In this document: positions 53,283-63,815 of the stretch, one piece after another
Layout: every line of letters starts with the position of its first letter
How positions within the stretch are numbered: the first letter of the stretch is position 1
From: Lucinisca nassula
Lineage: Eukaryota; Mollusca; Bivalvia; Lucinida; Lucinidae
NCBI GenBank assembly: GCA_963580285.1
Contig: OY757015.1
Coordinates: forward strand, 134,548,029-134,612,028
Reading direction: 5' to 3'
DNA length: 64,000 bases
The notes under the pieces: model-generated
Told to the model about the DNA's origin: nothing
What the model saw: the letters and a program-made list of their open reading frames with translations, nothing else
Databases searched by the model: none
Translations under genes and position numbers: made by a program

Positions 53283-53850
53283 AGGCTTATTGAAAATTAA
53301 AGAGATAATGTTGGTTGGTGCCTGATGTTCTGTCTCTGGTCGGGCTCATCGGAGTCTAACTGTTGGTTTTCTTTTGCTCCAGCATTTCAGTGGTTTCTTG
53401 CTGTCGAGTCCTCACCGTTGTCTCACCTCTGTGGTTCTTTGATTTCTGTGTTCACGGAGATGTTGCACTGATGAGTTAGGAGGCCTTCATGCGGACTGAA
53501 CAAATTATTTGTCTAAATCGCGACGGAAGTAAGGGCGAGGGTTGTGGCCACGTGGAGTCGATTTAAGCCCCCCAGTGGAAATCTTCCACTGACCGTTCCA
53601 AGGCGGCTCTTCTGTGGCGATTTATTTATGTTGTTGTTTGTTACTTACTGTGTGTATCACTTGTGTCTTTTAATTTTGGATGGCCATATGGCCATTTTGT
53701 GGGAAAGTAACTGTCCATATGGCCTTCCTTTGTTTGGGTTTCCATTATGGTCTGGTCGCTTAATGTTTGTATTTCTTTCCCTTTGGTGTCTTTTATGGAT
53801 GGAGTAAGTTAATTGTATCAATTCCTGATCTTTGTTTTACTTCTACTTTA
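53283..53850 (+). other. Naiad 3' UTR, first copy
   Basis: Runs from the TAA to the terminus CTTTGTTTTACTTCTACTTT. It should hold the SECIS element if the UGAs are read as selenocysteine. A candidate core, UGA(U) then a pairing arm then UUAA then CCUGAU, lies near the 3' terminus in sister copies (33709, 26818). It is imperfect in this copy near 53793-53832. Not established. Confidence 0.6.
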
Positions 53851-53883
53851 CTCAAATAATTTAGATAGAAAATAAGATTTTTA

Positions 53884-54250
53884 GGAGGCCTTCATGCGGA
53901 CTGAACAAATTATTTGTCTAAATCGCGACGGAAGTAAGGGCGAGGATTGTGGCCAAGTAAAATCGATTTAAGCCCCCCAGTGGAAATCTTCCACTGACCG
54001 TTCCAAGGCGGCTCTTCTGTGGCGATGTATTTATGTTGTTGTTTGTTACTTACTGTGTGTATCACTTGTGTCTTTTAATTTTGGATGGCCATATGGCCAT
54101 TTTGTGGGAAAGTAACTGTCCATATGGCCTTCCTTTGTTTAGGTTTCCATTATGGTCTGGTCGCTTAATGTTTGTATTTCTTTCCCTTTGGTGTCTTTTA
54201 TGGATGGAGTAAGTTAATTGTACCAATTCATGATCTTTGTTTTACTTCTC
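53884..54250 (+). repeat. Second, tandem Naiad 3' UTR copy
   Basis: 366 bp that repeat 53482-53850 with about nine differences, roughly half of them A/G. Duplicated ends are known as pseudo-LTRs of Penelope-like elements. This copy keeps A at sites edited in the first. Confidence 0.85.
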
Positions 54251-54251
54251 C

Positions 54252-54617
54252 TTTTTATCATATGATGCCGCGTCTAAGAGTGTGATAACGCCATGTAACA
54301 AATTCCAATATCCACTAGTAGATTAAAAGGCGAATTAGTTACATACGCCCTTAACGTGAATGGACGAAGTCCTTTACGACGACGCGTTTAATAATGACGG
54401 AATATTGACATTTTGGCTAAATAATCGTGAATAAAATGCATATTAAATGTCATATGATAGATGGAATCTTGCATTCGTGCTAATGTATTATTGACTTTAT
54501 CAAACTCGCCTAGGAAAAGGCATAAAATGCTCCGCATAGCCTCGTATTTTGAACCTTTTCCTCAACTCGTTTAATAAATTCAATAATACATGGACACCCA
54601 TGTAAGTTCCTCTAAAT
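54252..54617. mobile_element. Palindromic MITE family B, copy
   Basis: Joined directly to the Naiad 3' terminus. TTTATCATATGATGCCGCG to AGTTCCTCTA. The inner palindrome is more diverged than in other copies. Confidence 0.7.
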
Positions 54618-54829
54618 AATCTACTATAAAGACTCCAAACTAACACCAATACTGAAATAAGAACCCACGTGGTCTCTGAAATACTAAGCATTTTATGAAG
54701 TGGAGGGGATAGGCTATGGACCCGACCAAGCCTTGGATGTTATCAGAGAATGTTTTATCATAAAGAATAATAATATATATGGTCAAAGAGTTGGGATCTG
54801 AACGGTTCCTGGGCTATAGGATAGAAGTG

Positions 54830-55350
54830 AAAGCAATGATCAGGAATCAATACAAGTTACCCGCACCTCCCATCAGAGACAACAAATGGGAAGAAACACA
54901 AACATGAAATAACTAGGCCCGAATGTAAACATCAGCAGCGGAAAGCCAAAAGGACTGCTACTTCCCCATTAAATGACCAATAGGCTATCAAAACAAAAAG
55001 CTATAAGCGATACCCACACTCAAAGACAAACCATAACAAAAATACCCACGACACAAGAACCACCTTGGAAGGGTCAGTGAAAAGAATCGATTTTTTTTTG
55101 CGGCCGCAATTCCCGCCCTTACTTCCGTCGCGATTTAGACAGATAATTCGTTTAGTCCGCATGAAGGCCTCCTTACTCATCAGTGCAACATCTCCGAGAA
55201 CACAAAAATCAAACACACACAGAGATGAAATAACGGTGAGGACGCGAAACCACTGAAATACTGGAGGAAAGGAAACCAACAGTTACGCTCCGATGTGCCC
55301 GACCACAGACAGAGCATCAGGCGGCAACCAGCATTACAAAAATTAAATAC
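54830..55350 (-). mobile_element. Naiad 3' UTR, antisense
   Basis: GCAATGATCAGGAATCAATAC to AGGCGGCAACCAGCATTAC. The same UTR as 53300-53845, inverted. An in-UTR deletion removes the homopolymer tract. Confidence 0.75.
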
Positions 55351-55375
55351 TAATTCTCAGTAAATATAAATCATA

Positions 55376-55860
55376 AATGAGTTCCTTTAAGAGCAATGAA
55401 AACATTCATAAGAAAGATGGGTCATACTACGTAGTTTCGGCTAATAAAGCCTCATCAGTGACCCTGTAATGGTCCGGCAAAGAAAGCCAGTGGAAAAATA
55501 CTGCAATTTTGCGAATTTCGAATAGGCAGTCGATTCAAAGACTGATATAAATCAAAACGGGGTCCAAATAATTGAAAAAAAAAACTGTCTAGAATATGAG
55601 TCTACGCCAATAGTTTATTTCTGATTTCTCAGAATATTCACGCTGATCTCAAAGGACCAAAAGTAAAATATAAACTGCACTATGGTTGATGTACGGGGAG
55701 ACGTTTTACGGCCGCCACACGGCCCAACACCAGCTGCAGTGAAGGCAAATAAAAATCAAAAATGAGTTCCTTTAAGAGCAATGAAAACATTCATAAGAAA
55801 GAAGATGGGTCATACTACGTAGTTTCGGCTAATAAAGCCTCATCAGTGACCCTGTAATGA
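55376..55860 (-). ncRNA. Retrozyme tandem dimer with two hammerhead ribozymes
   Basis: The unit AATGAGTTCCTTTAAGAGC recurs at 55376 and 55761, giving a 385-nt repeat. Complete 46-nt hammerheads lie at 55419-55464 and 55807-55852, both on the minus strand and identical to the one at 34217. A unit between two self-cleaving sites is the genomic form of a retrozyme, whose RNA would be cut to monomers and may circularise. No protein is encoded, so mobilisation depends on another element's enzymes, possibly the Naiads. Confidence 0.85.
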
Positions 55861-56380
55861 TAAGCCTTTACGCTGGAACCATCATAGATTCGGAGGCCTG
55901 GCCCACCGGTGTGCAATTAACCCTTGTCCTGCTAATCCCGGATATGCCTTATCTTTAAAACAATGTAGATCCAGATCAGATGGCTTCTGAAGAAGCCATC
56001 TGATCAGGATCTTCATTGTTTGCCACTCAGTTTATAAATTTGTTGCAATAATTTGAATCAAGTAATCTGATTGGTTGATAATTGGTAGTGGGTGTGGCAT
56101 ATATGAATATTCAGCAGGACAAGGGTTAAAGAGGGAAGCAACGTTGTTAACCAGGATTGGGTTAACTACCATGCATGCAGTCTTTCGTATAACATTTAGG
56201 TTGTACTTAATCGTATTATTTCGAAGTTTCATTTTACGAAGTCGGGTGCTGAAGTCATTGCAAATACTTTTTTTTCTGAATTTATATACTGATATTCTAA
56301 GACAACATAAAGTTCGGGTTCCGATAGACTTTGATGCCGATGAGATTTAAGTCCAACATTGATTATTTTAAGTTAAACCG
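55861..56380 (-). pseudogene. Naiad RT C-terminal end, antisense, split by MITE D
   Basis: Minus strand reads the end of the reading frame (LNVIRKTACMVVNPI, about 56215-56140). It is interrupted by MITE D at 55921-56125, then continues with the last codons at 55920-55861. Decayed. Confidence 0.75.
55921..56125. mobile_element. MITE family D, TTAA-flanked, 205 bp, copy 2
   Basis: TTAA at 55917-55920 and 56126-56129. Ends CCCTTGTCCTGCT and AGCAGGACAAGGG. The same length as 47066-47270 and the same hairpin at 55964-56027. Confidence 0.85.
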
Positions 56381-56519
56381 GAATGATGTTTGTGTAATTT
56401 AGCAAAGGCTTCGCGTAGATAACCCTGATAAAGAATTTTAGCAGATTACAATTCAGTCAGTTACACTAGACACTCGGACAAAGACAATATACATGTATTT
56501 CGAAATATTAACGCCATAG

Positions 56520-57100
56520 GATTCCTCATCAAAAAAAGGAAAAATTACAATCTGACAACAAAATGAATCCATCTATCATAAATTTGCAGGAAACAAACCC
56601 ATCTACAATAGATAGATGTCAATCGAAAAACGGGGCCTCGGTATCAGAAGTATTCCCTTTATTAGGGTCCAGCGAACTTATTTGCGGGTGCCCTATAGTA
56701 TTGCGGGTGGTCTATATTAATCATCCTGTCGGTCCCTCCGTCCGTCCGTCTGTCCGGGCTAATGAAATAATGCTTATGTGACTCTACTTCTCTAGGTTTA
56801 GGTGACTCCAGTCACTAACAGTTTATTCCGTCAAAGTTTCAGTCACATTACATCCATTTCGTTAAAAAAACAAACAAACAATCCGTTTAAGTGACTGGTA
56901 ACATAAAAAGTCACATAATACCCCAGTTAGACCATTAAAATGTTATATAAGACCCATTTCATTAGAACGTCCGTCTACATTCGTTATGCATTTTAACTTA
57001 CAACCCGTCAAACGCATTAACTGCAAACTTTAAATATAAGGCCACAATCCAACTCCTCTTATGGCGCTGCCGGGGCCCTAGTCAATTTCTTCGACAGTTC
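56520..57100. other. Antisense Naiad scrap, then GTCC-type repeat element
   Basis: 56520-56690 matches the FLDLHLSIVDGF region inverted. 56660-57100 starts GCGGGTGCCCTATAGTA and ends CTGCCGGGGCCCTAGTCA, a shorter version of the insert at 48671-49426. Confidence 0.6.
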
Positions 57101-57109
57101 ATCACGTGA

Positions 57110-57378
57110 ACAAGTCCGTGAAATGAACACCCACTAAACCCCACTTTCTATAGAGAAAACTGGGGTTTACGGGGGTCTACACTATTTTTCTTATTTCTGC
57201 TCGAAGAAATAGGTTGTGGGTACAAGTTAGAACCACCTCAATGAGGCGGTTCTAACGAGACCCACAACCTAGCTTTGCAGTGAAAATAAGAAAAATACCA
57301 CGGATTTTCATCAGAAAGGTAGCTATTTTGGAGATGTGAAAAAATACACTATGTCGCACGGGCGTGTTATCGTAATGT
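57110..57378. mobile_element. Hairpin MITE family A1, inverted copy
   Basis: CATCACGTGAACAAGTCCGT to GGGCGTGTTATCGTAATG. The central palindrome (GTTAGAACCACCTCAATGAGG, in parts GTTAGAACCACC and TCAATGAGG) has one mismatch. Confidence 0.8.
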
Positions 57379-57590
57379 CTAGTTTATCTGAAGTTTTGGA
57401 GGTAAATTTGACTGACCAAAGCATCAAAATAAGTGTTGTCAATATTAAATAAATTATCGGAATACCTAGAAGTCGAGCTAAAGGCTTCAGTGATTTCAGA
57501 TTTGTTTTCAACGGAAATGGACAGGATGTAGTCTCTTTCATAACAAAACAAGAATACATCAGCCATGAGATATAAGGCCTTTCAAGCAGT
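57379..57590 (-). pseudogene. Naiad RT motif C region, antisense scrap
   Basis: Minus strand reads MADVFLFCYERDYIL and SRYSDNLFNID, where the YLDD box is destroyed (YSDN). Inactive fragment. Confidence 0.75.
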
Positions 57591-57899
57591 GATTGGGGTA
57601 GGGCATGGCCATGGCGGACCCCAGGAAAGCCAACGATTGGTCTCCTTTGATGCGTCGTAATATCGCTACCAATAATGTTGTGGTGTTATTAATCAAGTAA
57701 TTTCATATTTGCCCAGTTAACATTACGAAATTTCTTGTTCAATTTTTTAACTGACACAATTAAAAATGATTACTGATTTTTGACCTCAGCCTTATATCAC
57801 TTGACCTCCGGTTAAAATTGTTTGACCCAGCGTTAATACCAATGACTTCCGAACATTACAGGATAGTCAATTAGTAAACTATAATATGTTTGTTTTAAC
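57591..57899. other. No feature recognised
   Basis: No gene or repeat match noticed. Confidence 0.4.
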
Positions 57900-58450
57900 A
57901 AAATGGAAGTCAAAGCTATGACCAGGAATCAATACAATTAACCCAGAGCTCCAAACAGAGCCACAAAGGGAAAGGAACATAAACACGAAATAACTAGACC
58001 CTAATGGAAACATACCACACCTCCCATCAGAGGCACCAATGGAAAGAAACCCAAACATGAAATGGGCCCCGTCAAACGATTTTGGTACGTATCGCCTATG
58101 CGAGCAGCGAAGGTTCAGGCGAGCCTCCGCATCCGCGCAGTCTCACCAGAACCTTCGCTGCTCGCTCATACAAGCAGTGAATCAAGAGGAACCTTCAGAC
58201 AGAAAACCATATCCCTGGCCCCTCTGAATGGCTGGGCATGCGCAGTTAAAATTTGTCATGACGGAATGTTCGAAGACACAAATTCGCTTGGCGGGGCTCA
58301 AATAACTAAACCCTAATGAAAACATCACAAGGGGAAAGCCCAAAGGACATTTACTTTCCCACAAAATGGCCAGTTGGCTATCCAAAACAAAAATTGTAAG
58401 CAATATACACATTCAAAGACAAACCATAACAAAACAAAACCGCGACAGAA
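57900..58450 (-). mobile_element. Naiad 3' UTR, antisense, split by MITE C
   Basis: UTR flanks at 57900-58063 and 58300-58450 are joined in order if the 236-bp MITE at 58064-58299 is removed. They carry the same CATCAGAGGCACCAATGGAA phrases as at 45230. Confidence 0.75.
58064..58299. mobile_element. MITE family C, 236 bp, copy 3
   Basis: AAAT duplications at 58060-58063 and 58300-58303. Ends GGGCCCCGTCAAACGA and TCGCTTGGCGGGGCTC. Very similar to the copies at 36391 and 49820. Confidence 0.85.
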
Positions 58451-59379
58451 GATAGACCTGAAGATAAGAACGTTTTCTGAGATGTGAGGCTTTGTATGCA
58501 TTGGAAGAGCGGGAACGCCCCTGTGGACACCGATGAACCCTGAGATAGTGTGAATGAATGCGTTGGGGACTATCCATAGTTTATTCAAATAATGACCCTT
58601 GGCAAGAGCACATTAGACAAGAGCATCTAGCTTCTGCTATATAAGTATGCTATTCACCGTGTGGGTGCCAGTCTAATCTGATTGGTTGAACAAATTCAGT
58701 GTTTCACTGAGGTTTCAGAGTTCATTGAGAAATACTGTTTAAAATACCTTTCAGTAATGGTTCCATGCTGTTTGTTTTATTGCTTTTGCTGAGAAACCCT
58801 TTAACCACTCTGCTACAAACAGAAAGTGCCTTATGCAGATGAAAGCAGTACAGACTCTGATAAGCGTGAAAAAGTGTTCATAACCTCTATAATTAGTAAT
58901 CAGTACCTATAGGAATCCAGGATAACTGCATAGACTGTTCACATATGCAGACTAGCGAGATATTTTGCCGACTGTAAATATGTTAGGCACCTTTTGACAT
59001 GATGCAGCTCATAGTTTCTACATGATAACATCATTTTAATGAGTTGCAAATTCCTGTCGTAGGGATTTGTTTACTTTAGTTACATGAAGAATCTGATAAA
59101 ATTAACCAATCATAGCCAAGCCGCTTCCACGAGCTGAATTTATACCTGAAAGCTCTTATGATGAGCTACTTGCCATTGGATGACATTGACCTCACATAAG
59201 ATTTTGTATTGGTAAAAGTCAAAAAGAAGTTTTTTTTGCAGAACTTTTTGTGGCCTCTGATCTGAAAAAAGGTAGATGCAGTAAGCTAGATAAGTAAATG
59301 AAACTGAATGAATATCATTTCTTAGACCTTTGCCAAAGATCAAGGTCATTTAGATATGCGAATCAAAACTTAATGTAAC
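58451..59379. other. No feature recognised
   Basis: Unassigned AT-rich DNA. Open stretches are short and without motif. Confidence 0.4.
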
Positions 59380-60790
59380 ACGGTCTGGCCGTATGTAACC
59401 AAATTTCATTAGGAAGCTTTAAGGAACAAAGCAATGAATGGTCACACGACAAATATTGCTGCAAAGCCCGCGCAAGGCAAAATACCCTTCAAAAATATTC
59501 TTTGGAAGCAGTGGATCTGTTGTCATAATTTTTTTATGCAACATGAGATACTGTAGGCAATCTGGTGTTCAAATGATGACCCTTGATTTGCTTTATGTCA
59601 AGATGAAATCTGGTCACAAAGATTTTATATGGAAAACGGGTAAAAGCTGTATATATTCTAGCTCACCAGTGGTCGTCTGCGTCGTCCAACATTTCAATAT
59701 GAAATGAAATCTCTTTGGAAAATGCTAGGCCAATTGAAACCAAATTACACATGGTGCCTTCAGAGGTTAGGAGAAAGAAAATTTGTTCTCGGGATCTTGA
59801 TTACATAACCATGATGGCCGCCATGTCCATATATGTTAAAAAGTTTTTAAAATCGTTTCGGGTACCAAATGGCCGATGACCTTCAGAGTTGGTATACAGC
59901 ATTGGGGATACTGGGGCATGCAAATAAAGTTCAAATGATGACATTTAACTGACCTTGAACTATTTTACCTCAAGGTCAAATTTAGTCACTTAGACATTTA
60001 TATAAAAAGGTGAAAAGCAGATTCGTCTGATTCTGTTGTAGCCTGTGGCATCAGAGTTGATATTTGCAATCAACTGAATGGAAGCTAATCAATGCCAAAG
60101 GTCTAGCCCATTTTGCTGGTCTTTGTCGTGGATAGCTCAGATTCAGTGCTTTTATCTTCTTCTACACTATGGGATGAGGCAATGGAAATATATTCATTGG
60201 ATCAAAATACAAGTGAAGGCAATGATCAGGAATCGTTTCAATAACACACACTTCCAATTAAAAAAAAAAAGGGGAAAGAAATACAGACATGAAGTAAGTA
60301 GACCCTAATGGAAACATCAATAGCGGAAAGCCAAAAGGACAGATACTATCTCACAAAATGGCCTATTGGCTGTCCAAAACAAACAAATATACGCGACACA
60401 CATTCAATGACGATCTATAGCAAGCAATTACATAATAAAGATGGCAGCCATGCTCATACATTAAAACAAAAATGCTGGGAAATCTTTTCATGACTAAGAT
60501 GACCTTGGAATTTGGTACACTTATGTAGCATTCTGTACTCTGGCCCTACCAGGACTGTTCATATGGTGACCTTTTGTTGACCTTGATCTACTTTTACATC
60601 AATGTCAACTTCGGTCACTTAGACTTTTGTATGGATTTTTTCTAGTTCTTTTGTAGCCAATGGCATCAGAATACTGGAGTCAGCTGAATGGAAGTTCATC
60701 AATTCCAAATGGCAATGCCTTACTGATCTTTTTCAAGGATGGCTCATATTCAGTATGTTTATAATCTTGCTCACTAAAACTGCTTTAATT
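59380..60790. repeat. Degenerate relatives of the 424-bp unit, with a Naiad scrap
   Basis: GATGGCCGCCATG, TGACCTTGAACTATTTTACC and GTAGCC.GTGGCATCAGA recur. Blocks at about 59400-60200 and 60418-60790 are diverged copies of each other and of the 39190 array. An antisense Naiad 3' tail lies between them (60205-60420). Confidence 0.6.
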
Positions 60791-61070
60791 TTGGTTGGTG
60801 CCTGATGCTCTGTCTCTGGTGGGCCCTTCGTAGTCTAACTGTTGGTTTTCTTTTTCTCCTGCATTTCAATGGTTTCTTGCTGTCGAGTGGTTTCATATCT
60901 GTGGTTGTTTGATTTCCGAGTTCTCGGAGATGTTGCACTGATGAGTAAGGAGGCCTTCATGCTGACTGAACAAATTAGTTGCCTAAATCGCGACGGATAT
61001 AAGGGCGAGGATTACAGCCGCCAAACAATCGATTTAAGCCTCCCCCCTTACCCACCACCACCAGTGAAAT
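60791..61070 (+). mobile_element. Naiad 3' UTR fragment, sense
   Basis: GGTTGGTGCCTGATGCTCTG to the CCCCCCTTACCCACC homopolymer site. Truncated at both sides. Confidence 0.75.
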
Positions 61071-61074
61071 AGAG

Positions 61075-61235
61075 GATATTTGATTTTTTCAGTGTAAGAT
61101 CGAATTTTATATAATCGAATGAACACCAAAACTGTTATTTTCACGAGTGGCGTAGCCACGAGTGAAAATAGCAGTTTTGGTGTTCATGAGTGAAATAAAA
61201 TTTGATCTTGCACTGAAAAAATCAAATTTTCTGTT
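61075..61235. mobile_element. Foldback element with CACGAGTG arms
   Basis: ATTTGATTTTTTCAGTGTAA pairs with its complement near 61215, and CAAAACTGTTATTTTCACGAG pairs with the complement near 61155 (arms of about 60 bases in total around GTGGCGTAGCC). A second CACTGAAAA-type hairpin lies at 61630-61700. Confidence 0.7.
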
Positions 61236-61734
61236 TCTTACATGCTTCAAAAGGCAATATTTAGCGTCTTTAATGGTGTCGCTCACATTCGGAGAAAATT
61301 ATCTTTGTTCCTGTTCGTTTCGCGTCAATTTAGTGGTGTCCATTGTGTTAAGTGGGTATACTATTGGGTGTAAACTGAGATGGCCTGGGATGGTATTATT
61401 ATGAATGATTAATGAAATAATTGAGAGAGTAGTTTCCAAAGAAGTTGCTGGCAAGTCTAACGTCGCGCGACAAAATACGTGACGTCAGCGTCATAAATGA
61501 CGTCAGCAACGTCCCCGTCACACATGAACGGGCTATGCGTCAATTAGAACACATTTCAGTAGTGTTCAGTTATCTGACAAAGATAAAATTGAAATTAGAG
61601 TTAGATTTGAAGAAAAAAGTAGTCCCAAACAGTGAAAAATAAAAAATCGTATTTTCACTGTTTGAAACAGTGAAAATATCGATTTATATTTCACTGATAA
61701 ATCTCTATCATTCATTGAAAAGCATGTAAGAAAT

Positions 61735-63060
61735 TTGTTTCTCTGACCCTTCCAAGGCGGTTCTTCTGTCGCGGTTAATTTTCTTATGGTTTGTCTTCTG
61801 AGCGTGTGTATCGCTTATATTATTTTGTTTTGGATAGTTAGTTAGCCATTTAATGGGAAAGTGACTGTCACTCTGGCTTACCGCTATTGATGTTTCCATT
61901 AGGATCTAGTTATTTCATGTCTGTGTTTCTTTCCCTTTCGTGTCACTGGTGGGAGCTGGGGTTAAATTGTATCAATTCCTGATCAGTGCCTTCACTTTTA
62001 TTTTGGCTGATTGAAACTTTCGGAACCCGAATTTTATGGTGACTTAGTATATAAATTCAGAAAAATATATAACCGCAATGACTTCAGCATCCAATTTAGT
62101 AAAATCATTATTCGATATAAAAAGATTGGGTACAACATGGATGTTATACGACAGACTCCATGCATGGTAGTTAACCAAATCACGGTTGGCAACTTTGCTT
62201 CCCTCTTTAATTGCACGCAGGTGGGTCAGGCCTCAGATTCTATGATGGTTCCAACGTAAAGGCTTATTCAATCAATCAATCAAATTTATTCACTTAAGCA
62301 TATACAGCTCATCGTGATACAACATATATACATACAAACAAATAAGTGAAGAATGGCATAAAGTGAATTACTGGATGGGTCAACATAAATATCATATCAT
62401 CATATACAACACAGAACAGAACGCTACACACAGGTGTCATATAAGCATGATAAGATAAAGTAATAAATGGCATAAATTATCAAATTCCAGGTGGTAGCAA
62501 ATGCGTAATCAACGTCTCATCAGCGTCGCGGCAAGACGTTGCATCACCGCGACGCCAACCAGACGTCTAATGTCCGACAAGTTTGCTACGATATGAGTTG
62601 TTAAGATAGTTGTTGGAAAAATCTTTCCACTCAAGTTTTTCCCTTATTGAGAATTAGAGAGATCTAATTCAAGGTAATGTTGGTTGGTGCCTGATGCTCT
62701 GTCTCTGGTCGGGCCCCTCAGAGTCTAACTGTTGGTTTTCTTTTGCTCCAGCATTTCAGTGGTTTCTTGCTGTCGAGTCCTCACCGTTGTCTCACCTCTG
62801 TGGTTCTTTGATTATTTGTGTTCACGTAGATGTTGCACTGATGAGTTAGGAGGCCTTCATGCGGACTGAACAAATTATTTGTCTAAATCGCGACAGAAGT
62901 AAGGGGCGAGGATTGTGGCCACGTAAAATCGATTTTAGCCCCCCCCCCCCCCCCCCCCCCCCCTCCCAGTGGAAATCTTTCCACTGACCGTTCAAAGGCG
63001 GTTCTTATGTGGCGGTTTATTTTTGTTATTGTTTGTTACTTACTGCACATTACACGTGTC
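61735..63060 (+). pseudogene. Naiad RT end and 3' UTR fragments, with insertion
   Basis: A UTR tail (61735-62000) is followed by a second copy: the end of the reading frame (62030-62258, FYGDLVYKFRKIYNRNDFS to SDSMMVPT) and its UTR (62649-63060). The latter pair is split by 62269-62642. The frame end is unedited and serves as a reference for the A-to-G block at 52983. Confidence 0.8.
62269..62642 (-). mobile_element. Short retroposon insertion with ATTG tail
   Basis: 374 bp with CTTATT at 62263-62268 and 62643-62648. On the minus strand it ends TTGATTGATTGATTG. The body includes an ACGTC-rich patch near 62500-62570. SINE-like; family not recognised. Confidence 0.65.
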
Positions 63061-63399
63061 ATAAAAAGCGATAATTGTCTTCAGCTTAAATACCAGTGAT
63101 GTTTCCCCACTGAGTGAGCTGAAAAATATATGGGCAGAGAATCGCCAAATTGATATGGTTCTCACAAGTACTTACCTACGTTTTTGTGTAAAATCATACT
63201 GATTCCTGATTACCCGACTGCTTTTTATAACGTTGGGTTTACATGCATATTCTTTTTCACAGCATCATGGACGAACACAAGAAAAAGAGTACACACCTTA
63301 TCTTAAATCATTTAACAGTTGAAATAAATAATAATCAAATAATAATAATGCACACATTTTTTTTGTTTTGATTTTACGGCCCTTTCAAGATTATTTCAC

Positions 63400-63575
63400 T
63401 CATATCGAGCCGATCGTTAATCAGGTGGGCGAAAACCGGAGTACCCGGAGAAAAAACACCTGACCTTCCGTTGCAGAACTTGGGGTCACACAAGTGACCC
63501 TAGCGAGGCTTGAACCCACAGCGGCGAGAGACCTAATGATTAAGAGTCAGCACTCTTATCCACTAGGCCACGGAA
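63400..63575 (-). mobile_element. tRNA-derived SINE, Lys-like head, antisense
   Basis: The minus strand begins TTCCGTGGCCTAGTGGATAA with GACTCTTAATC in the anticodon-arm position (CTT context) and GGGTTCAAGCC as B box, followed by a non-tRNA body to about 63400. The acceptor stem does not close, so this is SINE rather than tRNA. Confidence 0.7.
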
Positions 63576-63577
63576 CA

Positions 63578-63815
63578 CATTACGATAATGCATACTTGCG
63601 GCATACTGCATTTTTGATACCTCAAAAACAGTCAATTTGTCAAAGTAAACTCATCAATACTTAAAACATAGGTTTTATATTCTCGTTAGAACCGCCTCAT
63701 TGAGGTAGCTCTAACGAGTACCCACAACCTGTTTTGGAGAAGAAATAAAAAAAAATGAATACCACAGTAAACCCAAGTTTTCTCTATATAAAGCAGTTTT
63801 TAATGAGGTGTTCAT
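63578..63815. mobile_element. Hairpin MITE family A1, copy
   Basis: CATTACGATAATGCATACTT to TGAGGTGTTCATGAC. Core GTTAGAACCGCC..GGTAGCTCTAAC with mismatches in one arm. It abuts the SINE at 63575. Confidence 0.7.
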
